A stretch of 64,000 nt of DNA, taken from positions 260,091 to 324,090 of the forward strand of contig NZ_FNCN01000002.1 of the NCBI RefSeq assembly GCF_900100605.1. Reading direction: 5' to 3'. Each line of letters begins with the position of its first letter. Position 1 is the first letter of the stretch. Both the position numbers and the translations under genes were made by a program. The notes under the pieces are model-generated. The model did not search any database and was not told the origin of the DNA. It saw only the letters and a list, made by a program, of their open reading frames with translations. The DNA is from Sinosporangium album (lineage in GTDB: Bacteria; Actinomycetota; Actinomycetes; Streptosporangiales; Streptosporangiaceae). Positions 34,321 to 42,335 of the stretch are shown one piece after another.

Positions 34321-34902
34321 CTAGACCGGGGCGTTCCAGCGGCGGATCACCTGTTCCTCGTGCTCGAAACCGAGCACGCTGTACGTCCCGGTGTAGAGGC
34401 TGAACAGCCGCCCGTCGGCGGCCGGCAACCCCAGCCAGCGGGCCGTGAGCACACGCAGCACATGGCCGTGGGCGACCAGGACGACGTCGCCCGCCGCGCC
34501 TTTGACCCGGGCGACGACCCGTTCGACGCGGCGGCCGACCTCCTCGACGCTTTCCCCCGGATGGTCGGCGTCCCCGGGGGGCACGCCGTCACGCCACAGA
34601 TACCAGCCCGGCCGCGCCTCGCGGATCTCCGGGGTGGTCCGGCCCTCGTAGCCGCCGTAATCCCATTCCCACAGGTCCGGCGTGGTCTCGTAGTCGGTCA
34701 ACCCGGCCAGCTCCGCCGTACGGCGTGCGCGAAGCGCCGGACTCACCACGACGAGGGCCAGATCGCGACGCTTGAGCAGGGGAGCGAGGCCCAATGCCTC
34801 CTCCTCACCTCGTTCGGTGAGAGGGACGTCGGTGCGGCCCGTGTGCCGCCCCGCGCGGCTCCACTCGGTCTCACCGTGACGAAGCAATATCAACTCATCC
34901 AT
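34321..34902 (-). CDS. Histidine phosphatase family protein
   Basis: 193 aa. The phosphoglycerate-mutase-like signature LLRHGETEWS supplies the phospho-acceptor His, and the second His is in VAHGHVLRVL; Glu in WEWDYGGYEG fits the acid position. Closest in form to actinobacterial acid phosphatases/GpmB-like proteins that dephosphorylate small metabolites. ATG 34902 is the family-like start (MDELILLRHG). It is divergent from the cobalamin riboswitch operon; its product could in principle act on alpha-ribazole phosphate (CobC-like), but only neighbourhood suggests that. Confidence 0.88.
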   Translation of the reverse strand: MDELILLRHGETEWSRAGRHTGRTDVPLTERGEEEALGLAPLLKRRDLALVVVSPALRARRTAELAGLTDYETTPDLWEWDYGGYEGRTTPEIREARPGWYLWRDGVPPGDADHPGESVEEVGRRVERVVARVKGAAGDVVLVAHGHVLRVLTARWLGLPAADGRLFSLYTGTYSVLGFEHEEQVIRRWNAPV

Positions 34903-34964
34903 GCCCCGCATCATGCCCCGTGCCGCCCGCCGCATTCCGGACCCTGACCGTGCGCGCTTGAGGC

Positions 34965-35085
34965 TGATTGGTACCGTCTCAGGGTGTGCGCGGCGTGCGC
35001 GCGAAGTCCGGTGTGAATCCGGCGCTGTCCCGCAACTGTGACGGCCCCGTAGGGGCCGAAGCCAGGTCGACCGTTCGCCGCGCGG
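34965..35085 (+). ncRNA. Cobalamin (adenosylcobalamin) riboswitch
   Basis: The conserved core is readable in order: aagtccggtgtgaatccgg, then cccgcaactgtga, a variable hairpin ggccccgtaggggcc, and the B12 box agccaggtcgacc at 35060-35072. It lies 80 bp upstream of btuF on the same strand. In the presence of B12 such elements shut off the downstream transport genes, probably here by translational or terminator control; a G/C-rich cgccgcgcggcg stem follows at about 35076. Confidence 0.93.
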
Positions 35086-35163
35086 CGCTTCATCCCTCGT
35101 GGAAAAGGGTGGTCCGTCAGTGGTCTCTCGGTTCCCGACCCCCCATGCACAGAAAGGACACGC

Positions 35164-36144
35164 GTGAGACCTCTACGCAAAGCCTTCGCCGGTGTGCTGT
35201 TCGGCGCTCTCCTCCTCACCGGCTGCGGTGCCGACGGTGATACCGGCGCCCGTGCCGCCTCCCCCTCTCCGACGGCCTCCGCAGGGACCTTCCCCGTCAC
35301 CGTGTCGGCAGGCAACGGCGCCGTCACCATCCCCAAGAGGCCGGAACGCGTCGTGTCGCTGTCGCCGACGGCGACCGAAACCCTGTTCGCCATCGGCGCC
35401 GGACCGCAGGTCGTGGCGGTCGACGACCAGTCGAACCACCCGCCGCAGGCACCGAAGACCGACCTGTCGGGCTTCAAACCCAACGCCGAGGCGATCATCG
35501 CCCAGCGCCCCGACCTCGTGGTGCTCTCCGATGACATGGACAACATCGTCGCGGAGCTGACCAAGGTCAAGGTGCCGGTGCTGCTGGAGGGCTCGGCGCT
35601 GAAACTCGACGACGCCTACGACCAGATCACCGACCTCGGCGCCGCCACCGGCAACACCGCCGCCGCGGGGAAGCTCGCCGCCGACGTCAAGGGCGAGATC
35701 GAACGGCTTGCCGCTGCGGCCCCCGCGAGCACGAAGAAGCTGACCTTCTACCACGAGGTCGACAAGTCCCTCTTCTCCACGACCTCCAACACCTTTATCG
35801 GCCAGATCTACACCCTGTTCGGCCTGGAGAACATCGCCGACAAGGCGCCTGACGCCTCCGGCGGCTACCCCAAACTGTCCGCCGAGTTCATCGCGGACGC
35901 CGACCCCGACCTGATCTTCCTGGCCGACGTCAAGTGCTGCGGCCAGTCCGCCGAGACCGTCGCCAAGCGGCCGGGCTGGGGTGACCTCACGGCCGTGAAG
36001 AACGACAGCGTCATCGCGCTCGACGACGACATCGCCTCACGCTGGGGCCCGCGCATCGTCGACCTCGCCAAGACGCTCGCGGCGGCGCGCGAAGCGGCGC
36101 TCGACAAGAACGCCGACAAGGCCGGGGCGAAGGCCGGCAGCTGA
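35164..36144 (+). CDS. btuF: Cobalamin ABC transporter substrate-binding lipoprotein
   Basis: 326 aa. Signal peptide with lipobox LLTGC at residues about 17-21, so the protein is lipid-anchored outside the membrane. The mature part is a BtuF/FepB-type binding protein (PERVVSLSPTATETLFAIGAG; SGFKPNAEAIIAQRPDLVV; RPGWGDLTAVKNDSVIALDD). GTG 35164 follows AAAGGA. Assignment to B12 rather than siderophore rests on the riboswitch immediately upstream and cbiZ downstream. Confidence 0.9.
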   Translation: MRPLRKAFAGVLFGALLLTGCGADGDTGARAASPSPTASAGTFPVTVSAGNGAVTIPKRPERVVSLSPTATETLFAIGAGPQVVAVDDQSNHPPQAPKTDLSGFKPNAEAIIAQRPDLVVLSDDMDNIVAELTKVKVPVLLEGSALKLDDAYDQITDLGAATGNTAAAGKLAADVKGEIERLAAAAPASTKKLTFYHEVDKSLFSTTSNTFIGQIYTLFGLENIADKAPDASGGYPKLSAEFIADADPDLIFLADVKCCGQSAETVAKRPGWGDLTAVKNDSVIALDDDIASRWGPRIVDLAKTLAAAREAALDKNADKAGAKAGS

Positions 36145-36179
36145 GCACGATCAAGGAGGCGGGGCGGCGGCGCACCGGC

Positions 36180-37190
36180 TTGCGGCCGATCCCGCTGCTG
36201 CTCTCCCTCGTCATCCTCGCCGTCAGCATGCTCGCCGCGCTGCTCAGCGGTGCGGCGGGCATCCCCGTCGGGGCGATACTCGCCGAACTCGCCGACAAGC
36301 TGCCCCTCGTCACCGCCGACTCCGGGCTGACCCCCGTCGAACAGGGGCTCCTGCTGGAGCTCCGGCTTCCGAGAGTCGTGCTCGCCGCCCTCGTCGGCGG
36401 CCTGCTCGCCGCCGCGGGCGCGGGATACCAAGGGGTGTTCCGCAACCCGCTGGCCGACCCCTACCTCCTCGGCGCCGCGGCGGGGGCAGGGCTCGGCGCC
36501 ACCGCGGTCATCGTTCTCGCGGGCGACGCCGACGCCATCGCCATCCCCGTCGCCGCTTTCGCCGGGGCCGTCGGCGGAGTCCTGCTCGCCTACCTGCTCG
36601 GCAGCGTGGCGGGCCGCGCCGGCGGCATCGCGCCTCTGGTGCTCGCCGGGGTCGCGGTCTCCTCGTTCCTCGCGGCGGTCCAGACCTTCCTGCAGCAGCT
36701 TGAGGTCGAGGAACTGCGCCGCATCTACGGCTGGATCCTCGGCGACGTCGGCGGAGGCTGGAGCCAGGTCCTGCTGATCGCCCCTTATGCGGCGGTGTCC
36801 ATGGGGTTCCTGCTCGCGTACGGCAGGCTGCTCGACGTGCTCGCCGTCGGCGACGACGAAGCCGTCAGCCTCGGCGTCAACGCCGTCCGGGTGCGCTTCG
36901 CCGTACTTTTCGCCGCCTCTCTCGCCACCGCCTCGGCGGTGGCGGTCAGCGGGCTCATCGGGTTCGTGGGCATCGTCGTGCCGCACGTCGTACGGCGGCT
37001 GGCCGGCGGGTCCTACCGTTCGGTCCTGCCCTTGTCCCTCATCGGCGGAGGGGCCTTCCTCGTGCTGGCCGACCTCGCCGCCCGCACCGTCATGGCCCCC
37101 GCCGAACTCCCCATCGGGGTCGTCACCGCGTTCGTCGGGGCACCGTTCTTCATCGTGGTGCTGCGCCTCACCCGGAGAAGCGAGACATGA
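36180..37190 (+). CDS. btuC: Cobalamin ABC transporter permease (FecCD family)
   Basis: 336 aa with about nine to ten membrane helices. Family landmarks are LRLPRVVLAALVGGLLAAAGAGYQGVFRNPLADPYLLG near the N-terminus and GLIGFVGIVVPHVVRRLAG near the C-terminus, where the latter contacts the ATPase. Start is unclear: TTG 36180 lies 20 nt past the only good Shine-Dalgarno (AAGGAGG, 36153-36159), and the in-frame CTG at 36141 overlaps the btuF stop as CTGA. No ATG or GTG is available between. The stop overlaps btuD (ATGA). Confidence 0.9.
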   Translation: MRPIPLLLSLVILAVSMLAALLSGAAGIPVGAILAELADKLPLVTADSGLTPVEQGLLLELRLPRVVLAALVGGLLAAAGAGYQGVFRNPLADPYLLGAAAGAGLGATAVIVLAGDADAIAIPVAAFAGAVGGVLLAYLLGSVAGRAGGIAPLVLAGVAVSSFLAAVQTFLQQLEVEELRRIYGWILGDVGGGWSQVLLIAPYAAVSMGFLLAYGRLLDVLAVGDDEAVSLGVNAVRVRFAVLFAASLATASAVAVSGLIGFVGIVVPHVVRRLAGGSYRSVLPLSLIGGGAFLVLADLAARTVMAPAELPIGVVTAFVGAPFFIVVLRLTRRSET

Positions 37191-38065
37191 GCCCCCTCAC
37201 CCCCACAGACCTCACCGCCGCGAACCTCACTGCCGCAGACCTCACCGCCGCGAACCTCACCGCCGCAGACCTCACTGCCGCGAACCTCACCGCCAAGGAC
37301 CTCTCCGTCGCCCTTGACCGCGCCCCCGTCCTCACCGGCGTCGACCTCGCCGTGCCCGCCGGCAGATGGCTCGCCGTCGTCGGCCCCAACGGCGCAGGCA
37401 AATCCACCCTGCTCAGAGCCCTCGCCGGCCTCCTGCCCCACGACGGCGAGATCGCCGTCGGCGGCACCGCCGTACGGCACATGCAGCCGCGCCGCCGCGC
37501 CCGCCTCATGGCCTACGCTCCGCAGAACCCCGCCCTCCCGGCCGAGATGAGCGTGTTCGACTACACGCTGCTGGGGCGCACGCCGTACATCCCGTACCTC
37601 GGGCGGGAGAGCAGGCGAGACCGGGACATCACCGGGTCGGTGCTGGAACGGCTGGACCTCGCGTCGTTCGCGGGCCGCTCCCTCGGCCGCCTCTCCGGCG
37701 GGGAGCGGCAGCGCGTCGTCCTCGCGCGAGCCCTCGTCCAGCGGGCGCGCGTGCTGCTGCTCGACGAGCCCACCACCGCGCTCGACCTCGGCCACCAGCA
37801 GCAGGTGCTCGAACTCGTCGACCGGCTCCGCCTCGCCGACGGCCTCACCGTCGTCACCACCCTGCACGACCTCACCGTCGCCGCGAGCTACGCCGACGCC
37901 ATGCTCCTGCTGTCGGCCGGCCGCGCCGTCGCCTCCGGCACTCCCGCCGAGGTGCTGACAGAGGCCCACATCGGCACCCATTTCCACGCCCGCGTCGCCG
38001 TCACCACCGACGGCGGCGGCAGGCCCGTCGTCACACTGCTCCGCCCCTCCGGAGGAGACCGGTGA
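37187..38065 (+). CDS. btuD: Cobalamin ABC transporter ATPase with N-terminal pentapeptide-like repeat
   Basis: 292 aa. Residues 8-36 are six A(N/D)LTA units, a perfect pentapeptide-repeat pattern placed before the normal ATPase domain. Walker A GPNGAGKST is at 66-74, signature LSGGERQRVVLARAL, Walker B VLLLDEPTTALD, and H-loop TLHDLTVA, all intact. It should energise BtuC. ATG 37187 overlaps the btuC stop; the GTG of cbiZ overlaps its own stop. The repeat is encoded by near-identical 30-bp units. Confidence 0.93.
   Translation: MSPLTPTDLTAANLTAADLTAANLTAADLTAANLTAKDLSVALDRAPVLTGVDLAVPAGRWLAVVGPNGAGKSTLLRALAGLLPHDGEIAVGGTAVRHMQPRRRARLMAYAPQNPALPAEMSVFDYTLLGRTPYIPYLGRESRRDRDITGSVLERLDLASFAGRSLGRLSGGERQRVVLARALVQRARVLLLDEPTTALDLGHQQQVLELVDRLRLADGLTVVTTLHDLTVAASYADAMLLLSAGRAVASGTPAEVLTEAHIGTHFHARVAVTTDGGGRPVVTLLRPSGGDR
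37208..37297 (+). repeat. 30-bp tandem repeat in btuD, three copies
   Basis: Units start at 37208, 37238 and 37268, each coding DLTAANLTAA. They differ only at one or two third positions (acc/act), except the last codon. The unit itself is two related 15-bp halves. Confidence 0.9.
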
Positions 38066-38790
38066 AGGACGTCCCCCTCGACCTGAGCCTCAGCCACCGC
38101 ACCGAGGACGGCGCCCGCCTGGCCTCGCTCTTCTGGCGGTTCGGGCCCGGATGGCGCATGATCTCGTCGGCCATGCTGGGGGGCGGGATCGGCCCCCGGG
38201 AATGGGTGCTCAACGCCCAGGTCGTCGGCGGCTACAGCCGTATGGACCCCGTCGACCACCTCCACGAACTGGCCGCCGGCCTGGGGGCCGGGCCCGCCGG
38301 CGAACCCCCGGGCGTCGGTATGCTGACCGCCGCCTCCGTCGCGCGCTACGCCACCGGCGAGGACGGCGGCGTCCACGCTGTCGCCACCGTGGGCCTGCGC
38401 GTGCCCACCTGGGCCGCCGCGCCTGAAGGCCGTCCCGACCCCGAACTCGCCCCCATGCGGCTCGCCCCCGCCGCTTCCACGCCCGGCACCGCTTCCACGC
38501 CCGGCACCATCAACATCGTCGCCGCCGTCCCCGTCGCCATGACCGACGCCGCCCTCGTCAACGCCGTCATGACCGTCACCGAGGCCAAGACCCAGGCCCT
38601 GCTCGAAGCCGGCTTCCCCTGCACCGGCACGGCCTCCGACGCCGTCTGCGTCGCCGCCCCCGCCGGCGGCCCCGAAGAACTCTTCGGTGGCCCCCGCTCT
38701 CCCTGGGGCGCCCGCCTCGCCCGCGCTGTCCACACCGCCGTACGGCACGGCGCCCACGCCTGGGCAATCCGTACTCAGCCGGACACGTAG
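38062..38790 (+). CDS. cbiZ: Adenosylcobinamide amidohydrolase
   Basis: 242 aa. CbiZ removes the aminopropanol side chain of adenosylcobinamide or pseudo-B12 so that the corrinoid can be rebuilt as the cell's own cobamide. Family features: ISSAMLGGGIGPREWVLNAQV and YSRMDPVDHL near the N-terminus; GMLTAASV; TINIVAAVPVAMTDAALVNAVMTVTEAKTQALLEAG; and a C-terminal GTASDAVCVA. GTG 38062, with GGAGGAG upstream, overlaps the btuD stop. A short repeat STPGTASTPGT interrupts the middle. Last gene of the riboswitch operon. Confidence 0.9.
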   Translation: MKDVPLDLSLSHRTEDGARLASLFWRFGPGWRMISSAMLGGGIGPREWVLNAQVVGGYSRMDPVDHLHELAAGLGAGPAGEPPGVGMLTAASVARYATGEDGGVHAVATVGLRVPTWAAAPEGRPDPELAPMRLAPAASTPGTASTPGTINIVAAVPVAMTDAALVNAVMTVTEAKTQALLEAGFPCTGTASDAVCVAAPAGGPEELFGGPRSPWGARLARAVHTAVRHGAHAWAIRTQPDT

Positions 38791-38911
38791 TGTGGTCTTT
38801 CCCGGGAAGTGCCGCGCGGACGAGAAGGCGAATGCGGACACTGGTCGGGTGACGGCGAAGGCGACGAGCAACCCGGCGACCGCCGCCTGCGAGGCTCCGG
38901 CGGGGCTGCCA

Positions 38912-39478
38912 ATGAGACGGACACCGCTTCCCGGCAGGGCGCCCTTCACCGTTGCCGACCTCCTCAGGTTCCCTGATGACGGGAACCGCTACGAGCTCTC
39001 CAACGGATGCCTCGTGGTGAGTCCCTCTCCGACACCCCGGCACCAAGTTGTGCTCTTCCGCCTGCAGCAGGTGCTGGACGCGGTGGCGCCTGCGGGGCTG
39101 GAACCGCTGGGGAGGGTGAACCTCAAGGTCGACGAGGACGAGTTCTTCATCCCGGATGTGGTGCTGGTCGCAGCGGAGGCCGTCGTCCGCACCGAGTTGA
39201 TGTTCGACCCGAGTGACATACACCTGATCGTGGAAGTGGTGGGCCCCCACACCCGGAGCCAGGACCGCTGTTGGAAGCGCATCGCCTACGCCGACGCGGG
39301 CATCCCGGTCTACTGGCGCGTCGAGCCTTCTGAGGGGCCGAGCATCCACGTCTACGAACTGGTCGAGGGCGACTACGTGCGCACCCAGACCCACAAGGCG
39401 GGTGAGCCGGCCAAGTTCTTCGCCCCGTTCGAGATGGAGTTCGATCCGGCCGTCCTGATCGCGCGGCGATCCTCCTAG
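38912..39478 (+). CDS. Uma2-family putative nuclease
   Basis: 188 aa from ATG 38912; the frame is open further upstream but lacks family similarity there. The Uma2 (DUF820) pattern is present: RYELSNGCLVVSPSPTPRHQ, then FIPDVVLVAAEA and LIVEVVGPHTRSQDRCWKRIAYADAGIPVYW, holding the Asp/Glu and lysine of a PD-(D/E)XK fold. Such proteins are abundant in actinobacteria and cyanobacteria; their biological role is not established. Confidence 0.85.
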   Translation: MRRTPLPGRAPFTVADLLRFPDDGNRYELSNGCLVVSPSPTPRHQVVLFRLQQVLDAVAPAGLEPLGRVNLKVDEDEFFIPDVVLVAAEAVVRTELMFDPSDIHLIVEVVGPHTRSQDRCWKRIAYADAGIPVYWRVEPSEGPSIHVYELVEGDYVRTQTHKAGEPAKFFAPFEMEFDPAVLIARRSS

Positions 39479-39621
39479 AGCGTTCTCAACGCTAGCCCGT
39501 CACCCCCGTGGTGGCGGGTTCTTTGCGTGGCCGAGAGCCTGCCTGGTGCTACGTGTTGCCGTACAGCCTGGTCATATGTGAATATTTTCCTGTAATCCAC
39601 ACTGGAGACGGGAGATCTTTC

Positions 39622-41691
39622 GTGCGGGCATTTCCGAGGGTCCTGTTTGACGAGGCCCACAGCGAGTCGTGGACCATCCGGCGGGAGCTCGCCGAGACGA
39701 TGAACCCGGCGCACCCCGACGACAACAGCTACGCGCGGGCGGCCGGGCTGCTGCGCGGGCTGGGGCACACCGCCACGGCGCACGTGGAGGGCCCGATCAC
39801 GCCGGCGGTGCTGCACGGCCACGACGTGTTCGTCGTCGCGCATCCCTCGGCCGAGCGGTGGGAGCGCACCACCGGTTTCGGCAGCCCCGTCTTCCCCGTG
39901 GAGGAGCTCGACGCGATCGAGTCCTACGTAGCCGACGGCGGCGGGCTGATCGTGCTCGCCGAGTGTGAGCAGGAGAAGTACGGCAGCAACCTGGATGAGC
40001 TCCTCGCCCGCTTCGGCATCGGCGTCGAGCACACCACGGTGCAGGACCCGCGCAACGCCTACCGCGAGGTGGCGACGTGGGTGCTCGGCGTGCCTGGGGA
40101 AGACGAGGGCGTCCTGACGGGGGCCGCCCGCGCCTGCTTCTACCGCGCCGGCACCCTCACCGCGCCGGACGGCGCATCGGTGCTGTTCTCCACCTCGCCC
40201 ACCGCCGACCCGGCGGGCCGGCCGCTGGCGGTCGCCGTACGGCACGGCCTCGGCAGGGTCGTCGTCTTCGCCGACTCCGACCTGTTCGGCGATGACTCCC
40301 TCGACGATCTCGACCACCGGCGCCTGTGGGGCAACGTCGTCACCTGGGCGGCCCGCCTGCCGCAGGCCGGCGCGGGCGGCGCGGAGCGCGCCCCGGAGGC
40401 GCGCGACCTGTTCGCGAGCCTGAAGAGCGTGGTCGAGGAGCTGCGCCCGCTGCAGGCCAAGGACGGCTCCATCATCGGCGACCGCGACCGCGCGGTCGGT
40501 CTGATCTCCGCGATCGTGGAACACCTCGTACGGCTGGCGCCGTACTTCCCGCAGGACGCCGACTACCACGCGGCCGTGATCGCGGACCTCAGCAAGTGGG
40601 TCGAGCAGGGCCTCGGCGTGCCCGACTTCCTGGACTCCCTCAACGCGTTCCACCCCGACGAGCGGCGGGAGGACGGCCTGGAGCACCTGGTCGTCTTCCC
40701 GATGTACACGCAGAACGGCAACCCCGACCGCCACATCGAGGCGGTGTGGATCCGGGTGATCTGGCCGGACTGGCTGGCCGAGCTGGAACGTTCCCGCTAC
40801 GACAACCCGATGTTCGTGCCGATCGCCTTCGAGGACTTCACCGCCGGCTACGACACCAACTCCGCCGTGCTCTTCCCCGAGACGGTCGCCGTACGGCAGA
40901 CCCCGGCCAGGTTCTCCTGGGGCGGGATCTTCGCCGACCGCGAGGCCGCGCGTTTCCGCGCCGTGAGCCGGGCCGCGGCCGACACGCTCAAGCTCGACCT
41001 GCCGCCGGATGCGGCGCGCCTGCTCGCGAGCCAGGAGCTCGCCCAGGACACCTTCGTCCTGTGGGATCTGATCCACGACCGCACCCACAGCCACGGCGAC
41101 CTGCCCTTCGACCCGTTCATGATCAAGCAGCGCATGCCGTACTGGCTGTACTCGCTGGAGGAGCTGCGCTGCGACCTGACGGCGTTCGGCGAAGCGGTGA
41201 AGCTGGAGGCCGAAGGCGTGCCGCACGCGCGCTATGTGCAGATCGCGGTGCTGTTCGATCGGATGTTCCGCTTCCCGATCACGGGTGACCGGGTGCGCAA
41301 CTACGACGGCCTCGGTGGTCAGCTGCTCTTCGCCTACCTGCACAAGGTCGACATCGTCCGCTGGACCGACAACCGGCTGTCGGTCGACTGGTCGCGGCTC
41401 GCCGGCGGCGTCGCCGACCTGCGTGCCGAGGTCGAGAAGCTCTACCGCGACGGCATCGACCGTTCCAAGCTGGCCCACTGGCTCGCTGCCCACGAGCTGG
41501 TCGCCGCTTACGTCGAGCCGCACCCCGCGTCCGTGTGGAGGCAGGGCATCGGGGCGCTTCCCGTGGAAGGCTTCCCGAAGGCCGTCGTGGACGCCGTCCT
41601 GCCCGACGAGTTCCCCCTGAGCATGTTCTTCGAGGCGCTCCGTCGTAAGCTCACCGACGTGATCGACTCGACGAAGGGGATTCGCGCATGA
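39622..41691 (+). CDS. DUF6421-family protein with N-terminal glutamine-amidotransferase-like domain
   Basis: 689 aa. Residues 1-250 resemble a DUF4350/GATase-like Rossmann domain (FDEAHSESWTIRRE; HDVFVVAHPSAE; VADGGGLIVLAECE; HGLGRVVVFADSDLF). Residues about 290-689 match the conserved actinobacterial DUF6421 protein as I remember it. GTG 39622 has GGGAG upstream. The stop overlaps the SDR start (ATGA), which in turn overlaps a threonine aldolase gene. The three form one translationally coupled operon ending in a strong terminator. Role unknown, presumably shared with the two enzymes. Confidence 0.72.
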   Translation: MRAFPRVLFDEAHSESWTIRRELAETMNPAHPDDNSYARAAGLLRGLGHTATAHVEGPITPAVLHGHDVFVVAHPSAERWERTTGFGSPVFPVEELDAIESYVADGGGLIVLAECEQEKYGSNLDELLARFGIGVEHTTVQDPRNAYREVATWVLGVPGEDEGVLTGAARACFYRAGTLTAPDGASVLFSTSPTADPAGRPLAVAVRHGLGRVVVFADSDLFGDDSLDDLDHRRLWGNVVTWAARLPQAGAGGAERAPEARDLFASLKSVVEELRPLQAKDGSIIGDRDRAVGLISAIVEHLVRLAPYFPQDADYHAAVIADLSKWVEQGLGVPDFLDSLNAFHPDERREDGLEHLVVFPMYTQNGNPDRHIEAVWIRVIWPDWLAELERSRYDNPMFVPIAFEDFTAGYDTNSAVLFPETVAVRQTPARFSWGGIFADREAARFRAVSRAAADTLKLDLPPDAARLLASQELAQDTFVLWDLIHDRTHSHGDLPFDPFMIKQRMPYWLYSLEELRCDLTAFGEAVKLEAEGVPHARYVQIAVLFDRMFRFPITGDRVRNYDGLGGQLLFAYLHKVDIVRWTDNRLSVDWSRLAGGVADLRAEVEKLYRDGIDRSKLAHWLAAHELVAAYVEPHPASVWRQGIGALPVEGFPKAVVDAVLPDEFPLSMFFEALRRKLTDVIDSTKGIRA

Positions 41692-42335
41692 TCATCGTTG
41701 TTGCGGGAGCGGGCGGCCCGGCGGGCCAGGCGGCCGTGGAGCACTTCACCAAGCGCGGCGACACGGTGATCGCCCTGGACAACCGGCCCATCCCCGGCGG
41801 GCGGGTCGTCGACCTGCTCGACCAGGAGGCCGTACGCGATCTCGCCGTCGGAATCCAGGCGGAACACGGCAGGGTCGACGGCGTCTTCCACGTCGTCGGC
41901 GGTTGGCGCGGGTCCAAGACCTTCGCCGAGACCTCCCTCGACGACTGGAGACTCCTGTCCGACCTGCTGATCCGCACCCTCCAGCACGTCACCCTGGCCT
42001 TCGAGCCCGCCCTGCGGGCCTCCGGCAGCGGGCGTTTCGCCATCGTCTCCGCCAAGGCCGCGGAGTCGCCCACGCAGGGCAACGCGGCGTACGGCGCGGC
42101 CAAGGCCGCCGCCGAGGCCTGGACCCTGTCCTTCGCCGACGCCCTCAAGGGCAGCGGCTCGGCCGCCGCCATCCTGGTCGTCAAAGCCCTGGTGCACGAG
42201 GCGATGCGCGCCGAGAAGCCCGAGGCGAAGTTCGCCGGCTTCACCGACGTGCATACGCTGGCAGAAGCGTATGCGAGCCTGTTCAACCGGCCCGCCGACG
42301 ACATCAACGGACAGAGATTGGACCTCACCCAGTGA
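41688..42335 (+). CDS. SDR-family oxidoreductase
   Basis: 215 aa. Rossmann motif VVAGAGGPAGQAAV at the N-terminus (GxxGxxG variant), Ser in IVSAKAAES, and YxxxK in YGAAKAA. It overlaps both neighbours by 4 bp. Compact SDR without an obvious substrate clue other than its operon partners. Confidence 0.85.
   Translation: MIIVVAGAGGPAGQAAVEHFTKRGDTVIALDNRPIPGGRVVDLLDQEAVRDLAVGIQAEHGRVDGVFHVVGGWRGSKTFAETSLDDWRLLSDLLIRTLQHVTLAFEPALRASGSGRFAIVSAKAAESPTQGNAAYGAAKAAAEAWTLSFADALKGSGSAAAILVVKALVHEAMRAEKPEAKFAGFTDVHTLAEAYASLFNRPADDINGQRLDLTQ

Noticed and set aside
37208-37297. CRISPR-like 30-bp repeat
   Set aside because: It is in-frame coding repeat of btuD without unique spacers.
39475-41523. A 682-codon minus-strand open frame
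   Set aside because: Exact antisense of the DUF6421 gene with low-complexity composition; the plus-strand gene has ribosome site, family match and operon overlaps.
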